Below the pieces are notes generated by a model. That model did not search any database. It was not told the DNA's origin and was given only the letters and a program-made list of their open reading frames with translations. Below, in pieces: positions 1-6,931 of a DNA stretch of 8,423 bases (position 1 is the first letter of the stretch; each line of letters begins with the position of its first letter). A program made the position numbers and the translations under genes. This DNA is from Clostridia bacterium (lineage in GTDB: Bacteria > Bacillota_A > Clostridia > Oscillospirales > CAG-272): NCBI GenBank assembly GCA_017395725.1, contig JAFQOB010000321.1:1-8423 (forward strand), read 5' to 3'.

Positions 1-255
1 AGCTACCCCCTTGATATAATAAAGATTGACCGCCAAATCGTTACAAAGGCATTAAGCAGCCGAGGAAACGCGGTACTGATAGGCATTATTCGAATGGTAC
101 ACGCACTTGGAATAGAAGTATTGTGCGAGGGAGTGGAAAATGCCGAAGAAAACAAAAGAGTAATTGATGCAGACTGTGATTATATACAGGGCTTCTTGTA
201 TTCCCGTGTGTTACCTGCAGAGAATGCTATGGAATTTTTCAATAAGAAACAATAA
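1..255 (+). CDS. EAL-domain protein, C-terminal 84 residues (c-di-GMP phosphodiesterase), 5' truncated by window
   Basis: The reading frame is open from the first base to TAA at 253-255 and gives the end of an EAL domain, the family that hydrolyses cyclic di-GMP to pGpG. Visible family marks are KID (catalytic-type Lys at visible residue 8), CEGVEN with Glu at 43 and 46, and the closing IQGFLYS (Gln 63, Gly 64). These match the lysine, glutamate and glutamine used for metal and substrate binding in active EAL enzymes, so the visible part is intact. The EAL, Asn and DDFGTG motifs lie outside the window, so neither activity nor N-terminal sensor domains can be judged. The protein ends about 20 residues after the QGF motif, as EAL domains usually do. 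A strong terminator follows 7 bases after the stop. The next gene is also an EAL protein but has its own promoter. Confidence 0.93.
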   Translation, partial: SYPLDIIKIDRQIVTKALSSRGNAVLIGIIRMVHALGIEVLCEGVENAEENKRVIDADCDYIQGFLYSRVLPAENAMEFFNKKQ

Positions 256-261
256 TTTTTG

Positions 262-299
262 CAAACTATGACAGATTTTCTGCCATAGTTTGTTTTTTT
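262..299 (+). terminator. Rho-independent terminator of the upstream EAL gene
   Basis: A 9-bp perfect stem, CAAACTATG (262-270) with CATAGTTTG (284-292), continues through one A/C mismatch into an inner CAGA/TCTG stem with a TTT loop. Seven T residues follow at 293-299. It sits just after the stop codon at 253-255. Confidence 0.92.
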
Positions 300-323
300 A
301 GACTTATATTATAAATATAACTG

Positions 324-352
324 TTGATAAATGAAAACATTTGTGATATAAT
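324..352 (+). promoter_or_regulatory. Sigma-A-type promoter of the large GGDEF/EAL gene
   Basis: TTGATA at 324-329 and a consensus TATAAT at 347-352 are separated by exactly 17 bases. The predicted start near 359 gives a leader of about 47 nt, AT-rich and without visible structure, before the ATG at 406. No cyclic-di-GMP riboswitch is visible in it. Confidence 0.85.
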
Positions 353-405
353 TAGAATGGTTTATTATTTTTTAATTAAAATAAAAAATTATGGTGGGAA
401 TAAAA

Positions 406-3400
406 ATGAAATCTATTCGCTCAAAGATTATGTGGCTGCTGTTTTTCAGCGTTTTAATATCAATAATAATTATAGGTACATTGGCAATATCTTTGACTTC
501 AAAAGTAATCACGAAAGATGCCAACGAGAATATGAATCTTTTGTGCCAAAATAATGCAGATAAGCTTGATATAATATTTGCAAAGGTGGAAGATTCTGTT
601 GATACTTTGGCTCATTTTGCTGAATCCGAATTATTTGATTTGACCAAACTTGATGAAATAGATTTCAGAGCACAGTATGTAGCGGGCTTAGAGGACAGAG
701 CTTTACACCATATAGAAAGCACAGAGGGGTCTGTTGCAGTATATATGTACTTTTCTCCTGCTCTTATTAATAAAACAGACGGATTCTTCTTAAAAAGAGA
801 AGATAATTCAGATGAATTTAAAAAAGAAGATTTGATTGTTATTTCCGATTATGAAAAAAGCGTTTTTTCCCGTGTTGATTGGTGGTCTGACCCAAGCGAA
901 CAAGGCTCACCTACATGGTTAGAAGCACACTATAATTCTGCTCTCGAACAACACATAGCATCATACGTAGTACCTATCTATAGAAATAAAACTTTGGTGG
1001 GAATTATAGGTGCTGACATTTCTACCAGACATATTGAAGACAAGGTTAAACAAATATCCGTATTAAGCTCCGGAAAGGCAGCGGTTTTAAAAGAAGACGG
1101 AACTGTAGTATATCACCCCAACTTTACACGAGACTCAATACTAGGTGAGGGGGATCCCGGGTTCGCCGGAGTTGTTGAAAGACTGTCAAAGCAAGAAAAA
1201 ACAAATGAATTAATTCCGTATACACTTAACGGTACTCAAAAAAGACTGGCAAGCTACCGACTGAGAAACGGAATGATTATGATATGCTTTGCTCCTGTAT
1301 CGGAAATATACCGGGAACAACACAATCTCATTTTTGCTACAGTGTTAATCGCGCTGCTTATATCGTCAGCGGCACTTCTTGTAGCCCTTTTTGTAAGCAG
1401 CACCTTGGCACGTCCCATAAAAAAGCTTAACGAGGCAGCAAAGCATTTGACAGAGGGTGAGTATGACTTTAATATAAATTCCTCCACCCACGATGAAATA
1501 GGTGAGCTGACCGACACGTTTATAGAAACGCGAAAAATACTGATGCATCAGTTCCATCTGCTTGACACTGAGGCGCACAAAGACGGGCTTACGGGTGTTG
1601 GCAACAAATCCGCTTTTATAGACAGAGAAAAAGAAATCAACAAAGCTATATCCGAAGGCGTAGCGGATTTTTACATTGCTGTATTTGACGTAAACAAACT
1701 GAAGATTACAAACGACGTTTTTGGACACATGGCAGGTGATAAGCTGCTATGTACAGCAGCAAACCATCTTTCTTCATGCTTTGGAATTGAAAACGTATTC
1801 CGTGTCGGCGGCGATGAATTTATAGTAATCATTTCCGAAACAGATAAAGTAAACGAATTGTTAGCAAACTGCATACACAGTATGAAACAGTTAACTGTCG
1901 AAGGATATCCTGAGTGTAACGTTTCGTGCGCATACGGGGCATCACGCCTTGATACTTCAAAAGACCGACAGCTTTCAGACGTTTTGCACCGTGCCGACGA
2001 GGAAATGTATAAAAACAAGAGAATAACAAAAAAAGAAACGTTGGCTTGGCAAGAAGGGGCAAAGGGTATAAAACAGTTACAATTTGAAAAATACTGTCAA
2101 TTAGTGAAAGCCCTAACCGTCAGCACAGACGACTATCTTTTTATTATGAATACCGAGACGGGCGTTATTAGATTTTTTGGTAAAGACAACAATGAATTTG
2201 AAATTGCCGACGGCCGTGAGCTCTCAAACGGCATATCGGAAATGCTGAATTATGTTCACCCAAGCGACCACAAGCTTATAAAAGATGCATTAACCTCGAT
2301 AATCAACCGTGAAACTGAAAATGCCGATATAAATATTCGTATGCACAATATAGATACTGATGAGCGCTTACATTGGGTAAACTGTCGCGGAAGTATTATA
2401 AACGACGAAACCGACAACCACTTTGTTCTAATTGGAAGAATATCCCAGAACGCCGTAAAGCATTTGTATAATCCGCTTACGACCTTGTTCAACAAGACAA
2501 AGCTGAAAGCAGATTTACAAAAGGAAACGGCATTACAGTTTAATTGTTTGATGCTTCTTGACATAGATAATCTTTCAGAAATCAACCTTAAACACGGAGC
2601 TGAATACGGAGATAATTTGCTGAAGTTTTTGGCAGAAGAGCTTGAAAACAGATTTTCCATGTGGCAGATTTACCATACTGAAAAAGACCGTTTTGTTGTA
2701 TTGCTGAATTTAGAATCAAGCAAGGAAGCAGAAAAGGTTTTCTTGGAAATCAAAAAGGCATTATCTCCAAAATGTTCCATATCCGCATCTGTGGTTCCCA
2801 ACGATAAGGAAGTTTATATTAACGTTGATAACATATATGATTATGCCGTTCAGATACTTAACCAATCAAAGAAGAACGGTAACGGAAACATAGCATTCTT
2901 CTCTAAGGAAAGTATAATAGAAAAGATTGCCACAGTAGAGCTTTTGGAAGAGCTTGAAGAAAGCATTAAGAAGGGCTGCAAAGGCTTTTATCTTGCATAT
3001 CAACCTCAAATCAATGCAAACGACTATTCGATAATATCTGCAGAGGCACTGCTGAGATTTGAATCAAAAACCAAGGGTCAGGTTTATCCCGACGTATTTA
3101 TTCCGCTTCTCGAGCAAACAGGACTTATAAATGAGGTGGGAATTTGGGTTATTGATACAGCTCTTAGCCAATGCCAAAAATGGCGTGAATACATTCCGAA
3201 CTTCAAAATCAGCGTAAACATTTCCCCGAAGCAGTTAGAAAAGAAGAGTATAGCCCCGCAAATCACAAGACTTCTTGCAAAACATAATCTTCCGGGAGGG
3301 GCGTTGATTCTCGAAATAACCGAATCCTCTCAGTTAGATGAAAACGAAGACGTTCTTTCGATTTTGGAAAAGCTACGCTATTTAAATATACAAATCGCCA

Positions 3401-4152
3401 TTGACGATTTTGGAACAGGTTATTCCAACCTTGGCAACTTAAAGCGTATCCACGCAAACATATTAAAGGTTGACCGCATATTTATTCGCGACATTAAAGA
3501 AAACGGATATAACTATAACCTGATACAAAATATTATTGAATTTGCGAAAGCCAACTCGCTGAAGGTATGCTTAGAAGGCATAGAAACCACAGCAGAGCTT
3601 ATGGTTATATCTTCTTTAAACCCCGACGTTTTCCAGGGATATTTATTCGACAGACCGTGTACACCGAGTGAGCTTGAAGAAAAGTATATGAAACCCGATA
3701 CGGAAAAGTATACTCAACGCATAAGGTTTATCGAAAAACTGTCAAACGAAAAGAAACATACCCCTGTTATTAATATCGAGATGAAGACCATTTTAAAGGG
3801 GATAAATATAGGCTTGTGGATTATTCGAATCAACAAGCACACCGGTGAAAGTGAGCTGTATACAGACGATACTATGAGATTGTTGTTAGGCGTTGATGAT
3901 ACGATTACCCCGAAGGAATGTTACAGTCATTGGTATAACAGCATTATTGAGGGTAATTACGAAACGGTTAACTCAATGGTTGAAGAGATGTTGAACAGCG
4001 ACAAGGTAATCCAAGCGGAATATTTATGGAAGCACCCACAAAAAGGAGAAACTACTGTTCGTTGTACGGGTAGATGCATTGAAAAAAACAATGATTATAT
4101 TGTTTTTGAAGGCTTCCACCGAATTATCAGCGATATGGGAAAAAGCTTCTGA
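406..4152 (+). CDS. Membrane-bound sensor GGDEF-PAS-GGDEF-EAL-PAS protein (c-di-GMP synthase/phosphodiesterase), 1248 aa
   Basis: This is a putative c-di-GMP turnover protein of the cell membrane. The start at 406 is preferred over an in-frame ATG at 391 because GGTGGG at 393-398 then sits 7 bases upstream, and the earlier ATG has no site. Residues from the 406 start: TM 8-29; extracellular Cache-like sensor about 30-305 (WW..P and W motifs, then a GIIGADIS strand); TM 307-333; HAMP about 334-380. GGDEF domain 1 is about 388-540, with D428, N436, D445 and an intact RVGGDEF (GGDEF 468-472), so it should be a competent cyclase; the RxxD inhibition site is replaced by FGIE. A PAS-like region is about 565-682. 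GGDEF domain 2 (about 685-835) keeps DID, N727 and D736 but has EKDRF (759-763) as its signature, so it is probably not catalytic. The EAL domain (about 846-1090) has E880-A-L, N938, E970, DDFGTG (D1000, D1001), K1021, E1057 and Q1077, all intact. A second PAS-like domain is about 1130-1240. Domain calls are confident except the two PAS-like regions, which rest on spacing and weak pattern. Net direction of activity cannot be told. Confidence 0.95.
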   Translation: MKSIRSKIMWLLFFSVLISIIIIGTLAISLTSKVITKDANENMNLLCQNNADKLDIIFAKVEDSVDTLAHFAESELFDLTKLDEIDFRAQYVAGLEDRALHHIESTEGSVAVYMYFSPALINKTDGFFLKREDNSDEFKKEDLIVISDYEKSVFSRVDWWSDPSEQGSPTWLEAHYNSALEQHIASYVVPIYRNKTLVGIIGADISTRHIEDKVKQISVLSSGKAAVLKEDGTVVYHPNFTRDSILGEGDPGFAGVVERLSKQEKTNELIPYTLNGTQKRLASYRLRNGMIMICFAPVSEIYREQHNLIFATVLIALLISSAALLVALFVSSTLARPIKKLNEAAKHLTEGEYDFNINSSTHDEIGELTDTFIETRKILMHQFHLLDTEAHKDGLTGVGNKSAFIDREKEINKAISEGVADFYIAVFDVNKLKITNDVFGHMAGDKLLCTAANHLSSCFGIENVFRVGGDEFIVIISETDKVNELLANCIHSMKQLTVEGYPECNVSCAYGASRLDTSKDRQLSDVLHRADEEMYKNKRITKKETLAWQEGAKGIKQLQFEKYCQLVKALTVSTDDYLFIMNTETGVIRFFGKDNNEFEIADGRELSNGISEMLNYVHPSDHKLIKDALTSIINRETENADINIRMHNIDTDERLHWVNCRGSIINDETDNHFVLIGRISQNAVKHLYNPLTTLFNKTKLKADLQKETALQFNCLMLLDIDNLSEINLKHGAEYGDNLLKFLAEELENRFSMWQIYHTEKDRFVVLLNLESSKEAEKVFLEIKKALSPKCSISASVVPNDKEVYINVDNIYDYAVQILNQSKKNGNGNIAFFSKESIIEKIATVELLEELEESIKKGCKGFYLAYQPQINANDYSIISAEALLRFESKTKGQVYPDVFIPLLEQTGLINEVGIWVIDTALSQCQKWREYIPNFKISVNISPKQLEKKSIAPQITRLLAKHNLPGGALILEITESSQLDENEDVLSILEKLRYLNIQIAIDDFGTGYSNLGNLKRIHANILKVDRIFIRDIKENGYNYNLIQNIIEFAKANSLKVCLEGIETTAELMVISSLNPDVFQGYLFDRPCTPSELEEKYMKPDTEKYTQRIRFIEKLSNEKKHTPVINIEMKTILKGINIGLWIIRINKHTGESELYTDDTMRLLLGVDDTITPKECYSHWYNSIIEGNYETVNSMVEEMLNSDKVIQAEYLWKHPQKGETTVRCTGRCIEKNNDYIVFEGFHRIISDMGKSF

Positions 4153-4239
4153 TATAAAAGACAAATATTACGAAAGCAAAGCATCAAAAAACAACGCAAA
4201 CAACAAGCAAAACTAAACGTAATTAATATCCACAAAAAC

Positions 4240-4268
4240 AAGGGGCTAAGTCATTAACTTAGCCCCTT
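4240..4268. terminator. Hairpin terminator between convergent genes, T-tract better on the minus strand
   Basis: An 11-bp perfect stem, AAGGGGCTAAG (4240-4250) with CTTAGCCCCTT (4258-4268), has a 7-base loop. Read on plus, it is followed only by ATATAC. Read on minus, it is followed by GTTTTTGTGG, a better uridine tract. It lies 88 bases after the GGDEF/EAL stop. It would also stop minus-strand transcripts of the kinase operon after they pass through the palindromic repeat. Confidence 0.75.
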
Positions 4269-4368
4269 ATATACGCTGTGCAATCCACCTTTTAACCGGT
4301 GGTCTTGACCGCTTAATATTAGCAAACAAACTACCAATAGTATACTGAAAATACAATTAATCTTATGA

Positions 4369-4614
4369 ACGACCTCATCCGTCTCGGCAGCAAAGTTCTT
4401 AGAAAGCTATAGTTTGTATACAGCCTCGACACCTTCTCCCATCGGAGAAGGTCTTTGTCTGTTCAAACTAATGAGTTATAGTTATATAAAACCATAAAAC
4501 TTTTTAATATAGGGTGAGAAGAAACATTGTACCTTCTCCGGTGGGAGAAGGTGTCGTACCGCAAGTGATTTTATATTTTAATTATTTATTATGCGGTGCG
4601 ACGGATGAGGTCGT
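4369..4614. repeat. Palindromic MITE-like intergenic repeat, 246 bp
   Basis: The terminal 15 bases are perfect inverted repeats, ACGACCTCATCCGTC (4369-4383) against its complement at 4600-4614. At exactly the same distance from each end (62 bases) lies a 22-base hairpin: ACCTTCTCC-catc-GGAGAAGGT (4431-4452) and ACCTTCTCC-ggtg-GGAGAAGGT (4531-4552). The matched block extends 4 bases outward as CGAC/GTCG. The right arm has a further stem, GTCG...ACCGCA (4553-4563) with TGCGGT...CGAC (4592-4602). The 43-nt spacers in each arm and the centre are unrelated, so only the stem-forming blocks are kept. No transposase gene and no clear target-site duplication are visible. From general knowledge, repeats with CCTCATCCGTC and ACCTTCTCCC...GGAGAAGG blocks are common between genes in Oscillospiraceae. 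Mobility by a transposase encoded elsewhere is inference. Confidence 0.82.
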
Positions 4615-4650
4615 CTATACTATTTTTTCAACTTATTCGAAAAAACAATA

Positions 4651-5727
4651 TTATGTAATATTAATAACCATAGAACAACGTTTTTTTATATTTGTAAAAT
4701 CAAAATATTTCTTTTCGAGAGGAATCCACTCACTAAAGAATCTTTTTGCCAATTGTGGAGTATTTCTTTTTTCTATTCTTTTTTTCTGCAACTCACTGTT
4801 AATATCGAGAAAGACCGAAAGGTCATAGAAGTCGGCAAGCTCAGGGTGCATAGAATATGCCCCCTCGATAACCGTTAGCTTTTTAGGTTGAATTTGCACT
4901 GCTTCTTGTATTTTCAGATTTTGACAGTCAAATCTGCGATAGGATACTACTTCCCCCTCGCTCAAAGGTTGAAGTACTTCTTCCAAAAAACGCTCTCTGT
5001 CAACGTTACCGCCAACCTCAGCAAATCTTTCAGCCGTTCTTTGATGCGGCTGAAGAAAGAAGTCGTCCATGTGAAAGACCGTACAGTCATAGAGCTTTTC
5101 CAATAACTTGCTCAGCGTTGTTTTTCCACTTGCACTTCCCCCCTCAATTGCAAGGGTTACACTGCCGGCAGATAGCTTTTTATCAAGCTCTGCAAACAAG
5201 GGTAAGAAAGGTATAAAATCATTTGAAATAACACGGTATGCAGGTTTATATTCATTTCTGAAAATATCGGAGTGATGAACCGCAGGATATCCCTTTGTTT
5301 TCCAATCATCAACAGCTTTTTCAAATAAATCTGCCGTAAAAGGAAGCATACCTTCATACATAAGCTTTTTTGTGACTTCAAGCTTTTTTTCAAGAAGACA
5401 AAGACCGTCAGCCTCTTTTCTTGCCGAAGAAAAGAAAAGCTTTCCGAAGGTATCAATACTTAGACCCCCATTCAGATATGACAAATGCACTCTGCTGTAA
5501 TTCCCGTCAAGTCCCTCAATACTGATTTTGCTTTCACCTTGAATAGTGTTGTATTCTTTAGCTATATAATCCGTAACTGTATCCAAAGATGATACAAGAT
5601 GTTCACACCCAAAGGAGCTCTGATAAAGATATTTGAATAGGTCTTGTATTTGCAGCTTGGGATAGTTTTTACAATGCATTATAAGCAAATCACGAGTTAT
5701 CTTACAATTTTCCATATTTTCACTCAT
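4651..5727 (-). CDS. Uridine-kinase-like P-loop protein with an unrecognised N-terminal domain, 358 aa
   Basis: The C-terminal part (about 186-358) is a P-loop kinase of the uridine kinase/phosphoribulokinase type: Walker A GGSASGKT (196-203), HMDDFF (Asp 221 and 222, the usual acceptor-hydroxyl region), VDRERF (242-247), VIEGAYS with E288-G289, and a basic lid-like KRIEKRN near 316-322. The predicted reaction is ATP-dependent phosphorylation of a small molecule, probably nucleoside-like. The first 183 residues belong to no family I can name. They hold striking blocks: YQSSFGCEHLV (35-45), YSRVHLS (77-83), GYPAVHHSDIFR (146-157) and PAYRVI (162-167), rich in His, Glu and Arg as in an enzyme active site. 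The start at 5727 is chosen because its ATG overlaps the TGA of the upstream ECF gene as ATGA; an ATG at 5715 is possible. The frame stays open further upstream, but only inside the ECF gene. It is the second gene of a two-gene operon, so the kinase substrate is probably what the ECF protein imports. Orthodox uridine kinases are about 210 residues, so this is a fusion. Confidence 0.88.
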   Translation of the reverse strand: MSENMENCKITRDLLIMHCKNYPKLQIQDLFKYLYQSSFGCEHLVSSLDTVTDYIAKEYNTIQGESKISIEGLDGNYSRVHLSYLNGGLSIDTFGKLFFSSARKEADGLCLLEKKLEVTKKLMYEGMLPFTADLFEKAVDDWKTKGYPAVHHSDIFRNEYKPAYRVISNDFIPFLPLFAELDKKLSAGSVTLAIEGGSASGKTTLSKLLEKLYDCTVFHMDDFFLQPHQRTAERFAEVGGNVDRERFLEEVLQPLSEGEVVSYRRFDCQNLKIQEAVQIQPKKLTVIEGAYSMHPELADFYDLSVFLDINSELQKKRIEKRNTPQLAKRFFSEWIPLEKKYFDFTNIKKRCSMVINIT

Positions 5728-6263
5728 ATTCTTTTTAATATTTTTGTTTTTTCGAGAAGCATTACAATAACAGGGATTAAAACAATTTGAACGACGATAC
5801 CGGGAACAGCGTTGGTAAAAGCACCGGCAAGAAATGCCGCCAAAGTAAAGCTGCCGCCCTTTATTCCCATACAAACAAACATAGCGACGCCCCAAACTAC
5901 TCTTCCGACTAACATTGATATAATTAAAGAAACGTAGATATAGAGCTTTTTGCGAGGAAGTAATTTATGTAACATACCGGCTACTACACCGTAGGAGGCA
6001 AGTTCAAACGCCATACAAACTGCGGCAGGAAACATAGGGGGAAAACCGCCTGTTAAGACCGACCTGAAAAGAGGCGAAATAAACCCGATAACAAGTCCCC
6101 AAGGTGCACCGCATATAAAACCGCAAAGCAATACGGGAATATGCATAGGGCAAAGCATAGAGCCGATTTCGGGAATCTGTCCCGTAAGAAAAGGCATAAC
6201 GTAAGCCAATGCAAGAAAAAGGGCGGCAAGAATCATTTTAATTAATTTGTTGTGATTATTCAT
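5724..6263 (-). CDS. ECF transporter S component (substrate-binding membrane subunit), 179 aa
   Basis: This is a small hydrophobic protein with about six membrane segments (near residues 7-27, 38-63, 66-74, 78-98, 107-133 and 140-172), the size and layout of the S components of energy-coupling factor importers. These bind a vitamin or precursor and share an EcfA/EcfT energising module, which is not in this window. Helix 1 carries AxxxA (Ala 14 and Ala 18), the motif known to dock S components on EcfT. The blocks SMLCPMHIPVLLCGF (35-49) and GGFPPMFPAAVCMAFEL (72-88) lie where ligand loops of the family are. The start at 6263 has AAAGGAAA (6278-6271) upstream; a TTG at 6281 is in frame but lies on that ribosome site. 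The stop overlaps the kinase start. A promoter and structured leader precede it. The substrate cannot be read from sequence; the linked kinase suggests a nucleoside- or vitamin-like molecule. Confidence 0.88.
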   Translation of the reverse strand: MNNHNKLIKMILAALFLALAYVMPFLTGQIPEIGSMLCPMHIPVLLCGFICGAPWGLVIGFISPLFRSVLTGGFPPMFPAAVCMAFELASYGVVAGMLHKLLPRKKLYIYVSLIISMLVGRVVWGVAMFVCMGIKGGSFTLAAFLAGAFTNAVPGIVVQIVLIPVIVMLLEKTKILKRI

Positions 6264-6290
6264 AGGAAAATTTCCTTTCAAAAATACAGA

Positions 6291-6326
6291 AAAGTGCCAC
6301 TACTTCTTCAGAAATAATGACACTTT
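6291..6326 (-). promoter_or_regulatory. Long hairpin in the leader of the ECF-kinase operon (candidate attenuator)
   Basis: Read on minus, AAAGTGTCA (6326-6318) pairs with TGGCACTTT (6299-6291). After a T/G wobble this continues as TATTTC with GAAGTA around a TGAA loop, giving about 16 bp of unbroken stem with three G-U pairs. A T-rich stretch (TCTGTATTTTT) follows at 6290-6280, then the AAAGGAAA ribosome site. Nothing codes here. The position between promoter and ribosome site, and the T-rich tail, fit an attenuator or a leader RNA switch. I do not recognise any known riboswitch consensus in it. Confidence 0.6.
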
Positions 6327-6387
6327 CATAGTATCTTAATAAAATAAAAAGCATTGAACGTAAAAAAAGGAAACTTCTGTCCCCGAA

Positions 6388-6403
6388 TTATTCTTCTGAA
6401 TAA
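6388..6403 (-). promoter_or_regulatory. 5'-end hairpin of the ECF-kinase mRNA
   Basis: TTATTC (6403-6398), an AGAA loop and GAATAA (6393-6388) form a 6-bp stem at the predicted 5' end of the transcript. Just downstream, GGGGA (6384-6380) can weakly pair with TTTCC (6373-6369), directly followed by seven T residues (6368-6362). That would be a weak early terminator about 40 nt from the start. Confidence 0.4.
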
Positions 6404-6410
6404 CGTAGAC

Positions 6411-6439
6411 AGTTTACCATAAATTAAGTAAAAAGTCAA
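6411..6439 (-). promoter_or_regulatory. Promoter of the ECF-kinase operon
   Basis: On minus, TTGACT (6439-6434) and TAAACT (6416-6411) are 17 bases apart. The predicted start near 6404 leaves a leader of about 140 nt before the ECF start codon. The -35 box contains the TGA stop codon of the DUF3842 gene (6438-6436), so the two units abut with no spacer and no terminator between them. Confidence 0.85.
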
Positions 6440-6855
6440 GTGTTTGAGCCGTCTATTATCTTGCGAAGCTTAACAAGAACGTCATCAATCAAAGCAGCGG
6501 TATTAAGATTAGGTACACCCGCGATTAAATTATCGCATTTATTCATAGGAATAAGAATACGAACGGCATCAGTTCTTGCAACAGCAAGAGCCATTTTTTC
6601 AGTAACCTCACCGAAGAGTGAATCTGCAACGACAATACCGATAGGGCCGATAACAACGTCAGCTTTACGACAGGCAACACAAACAGGATTTTCACCTGTA
6701 GCCGCCTTTTTTGCTCCGGCCTTTAACATAGAAGCAGTAGCGACAGCATTTGTACCTATTGCCATAAGGTCAACGTCTGAAAATTGCGAAAGTATTTCTT
6801 TTACCAGTTGGGCGCCAAGCTGTCCGCCCTGACCGTCGATTATAAGAATATTCAT
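6436..6855 (-). CDS. DUF3842 family protein, 139 aa
   Basis: The sequence matches my memory of the DUF3842 family of Clostridia along its whole length. It starts with a strand and glycine loop IIDGQGGQLG (5-14), then AIGTNAVATASMLKAGA (32-48), ATGEN (52-56), DVVIGPIGIVVADSLFGE (66-83) and RILIPMNKC (99-107). The glycine loop looks like a small Rossmann-type nucleotide-binding fold, but no biochemical role is established to my knowledge. Length is normal for the family. The ATG at 6855 has GGGGTGG (6865-6859) just upstream, with close spacing of 3 bases (6 if the GGGG part is the core). No promoter of its own is clear, because the tRNA terminator ends only about 15 bases before the start codon. 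A GATAAT at 6891-6886 lies inside that terminator without a matching -35. The gene may rely on read-through from the tRNA unit. Confidence 0.88.
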   Translation of the reverse strand: MNILIIDGQGGQLGAQLVKEILSQFSDVDLMAIGTNAVATASMLKAGAKKAATGENPVCVACRKADVVIGPIGIVVADSLFGEVTEKMALAVARTDAVRILIPMNKCDNLIAGVPNLNTAALIDDVLVKLRKIIDGSNT

Positions 6856-6870
6856 AGTCCACCCCGCAAA

Positions 6871-6930
6871 CTAAAAAAATAAAAAATTATCGGCAGTGAC
6901 TACACTCAACATTGAATGCAAACACTGCCG
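6871..6930 (-). terminator. Rho-independent terminator of the tRNA-Pro unit
   Basis: On minus, CGGCAGTG (6930-6923) pairs with CACTGCCG (6898-6891). The intervening bases form an upper stem, TGCATTC with GAGTGTA around AATGTT. ATAATTTTTTATTTTTTTAG follows at 6890-6871. It starts one base after the tRNA CCA end. Confidence 0.9.
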
Positions 6931-6931
6931 C

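Larger units (their letters stand above)
4153..4650. other. Intergenic region between convergent genes; no protein gene seen
   Basis: The 498 bases hold a purine-rich stretch (4153-4239), a terminator hairpin (4240-4268), about 100 featureless AT-rich bases (4269-4368), a 246-bp palindromic repeat (4369-4614) and a short AT-rich spacer. No frame carries a ribosome binding site plus a plausible coding sequence. A plus-strand frame open at 4514-4828 begins inside the repeat and then runs antisense through the kinase gene, so I do not call it. Confidence 0.75.

Noticed and set aside
391..405. Earlier in-frame ATG of the GGDEF/EAL gene
   Set aside because: It has no ribosome site, whereas the ATG at 406 has GGTGGG at the right distance and begins directly with a basic residue and a membrane helix.
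324..554. Plus-strand frame of 76 codons in front of the GGDEF/EAL gene
   Set aside because: It overlaps the promoter and the start of the large gene in another frame, and has no ribosome site.
4514..4828. Plus-strand frame of 104 codons after the palindromic repeat
   Set aside because: It begins in the repeat and then runs antisense to the kinase gene, with no family resemblance.
5728..5895. N-terminal extension of the kinase frame by 56 residues
   Set aside because: It lies wholly inside the ECF gene, has a Cys/Arg-rich unnatural composition, and the ATGA overlap gives a better start at 5727.
5724..6263. Naming the ECF protein as a specific vitamin transporter (for example pantothenate, pyridoxine or an alpha-ribazole-type system)
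   Set aside because: No substrate-defining motif or riboswitch could be recognised, and the linked kinase is of the uridine kinase type, so any symbol would be a guess.
6440..6832. Plus-strand frame of 130 codons opposite DUF3842
   Set aside because: It is an exact antisense shadow of the DUF3842 gene and has no ribosome site or promoter.
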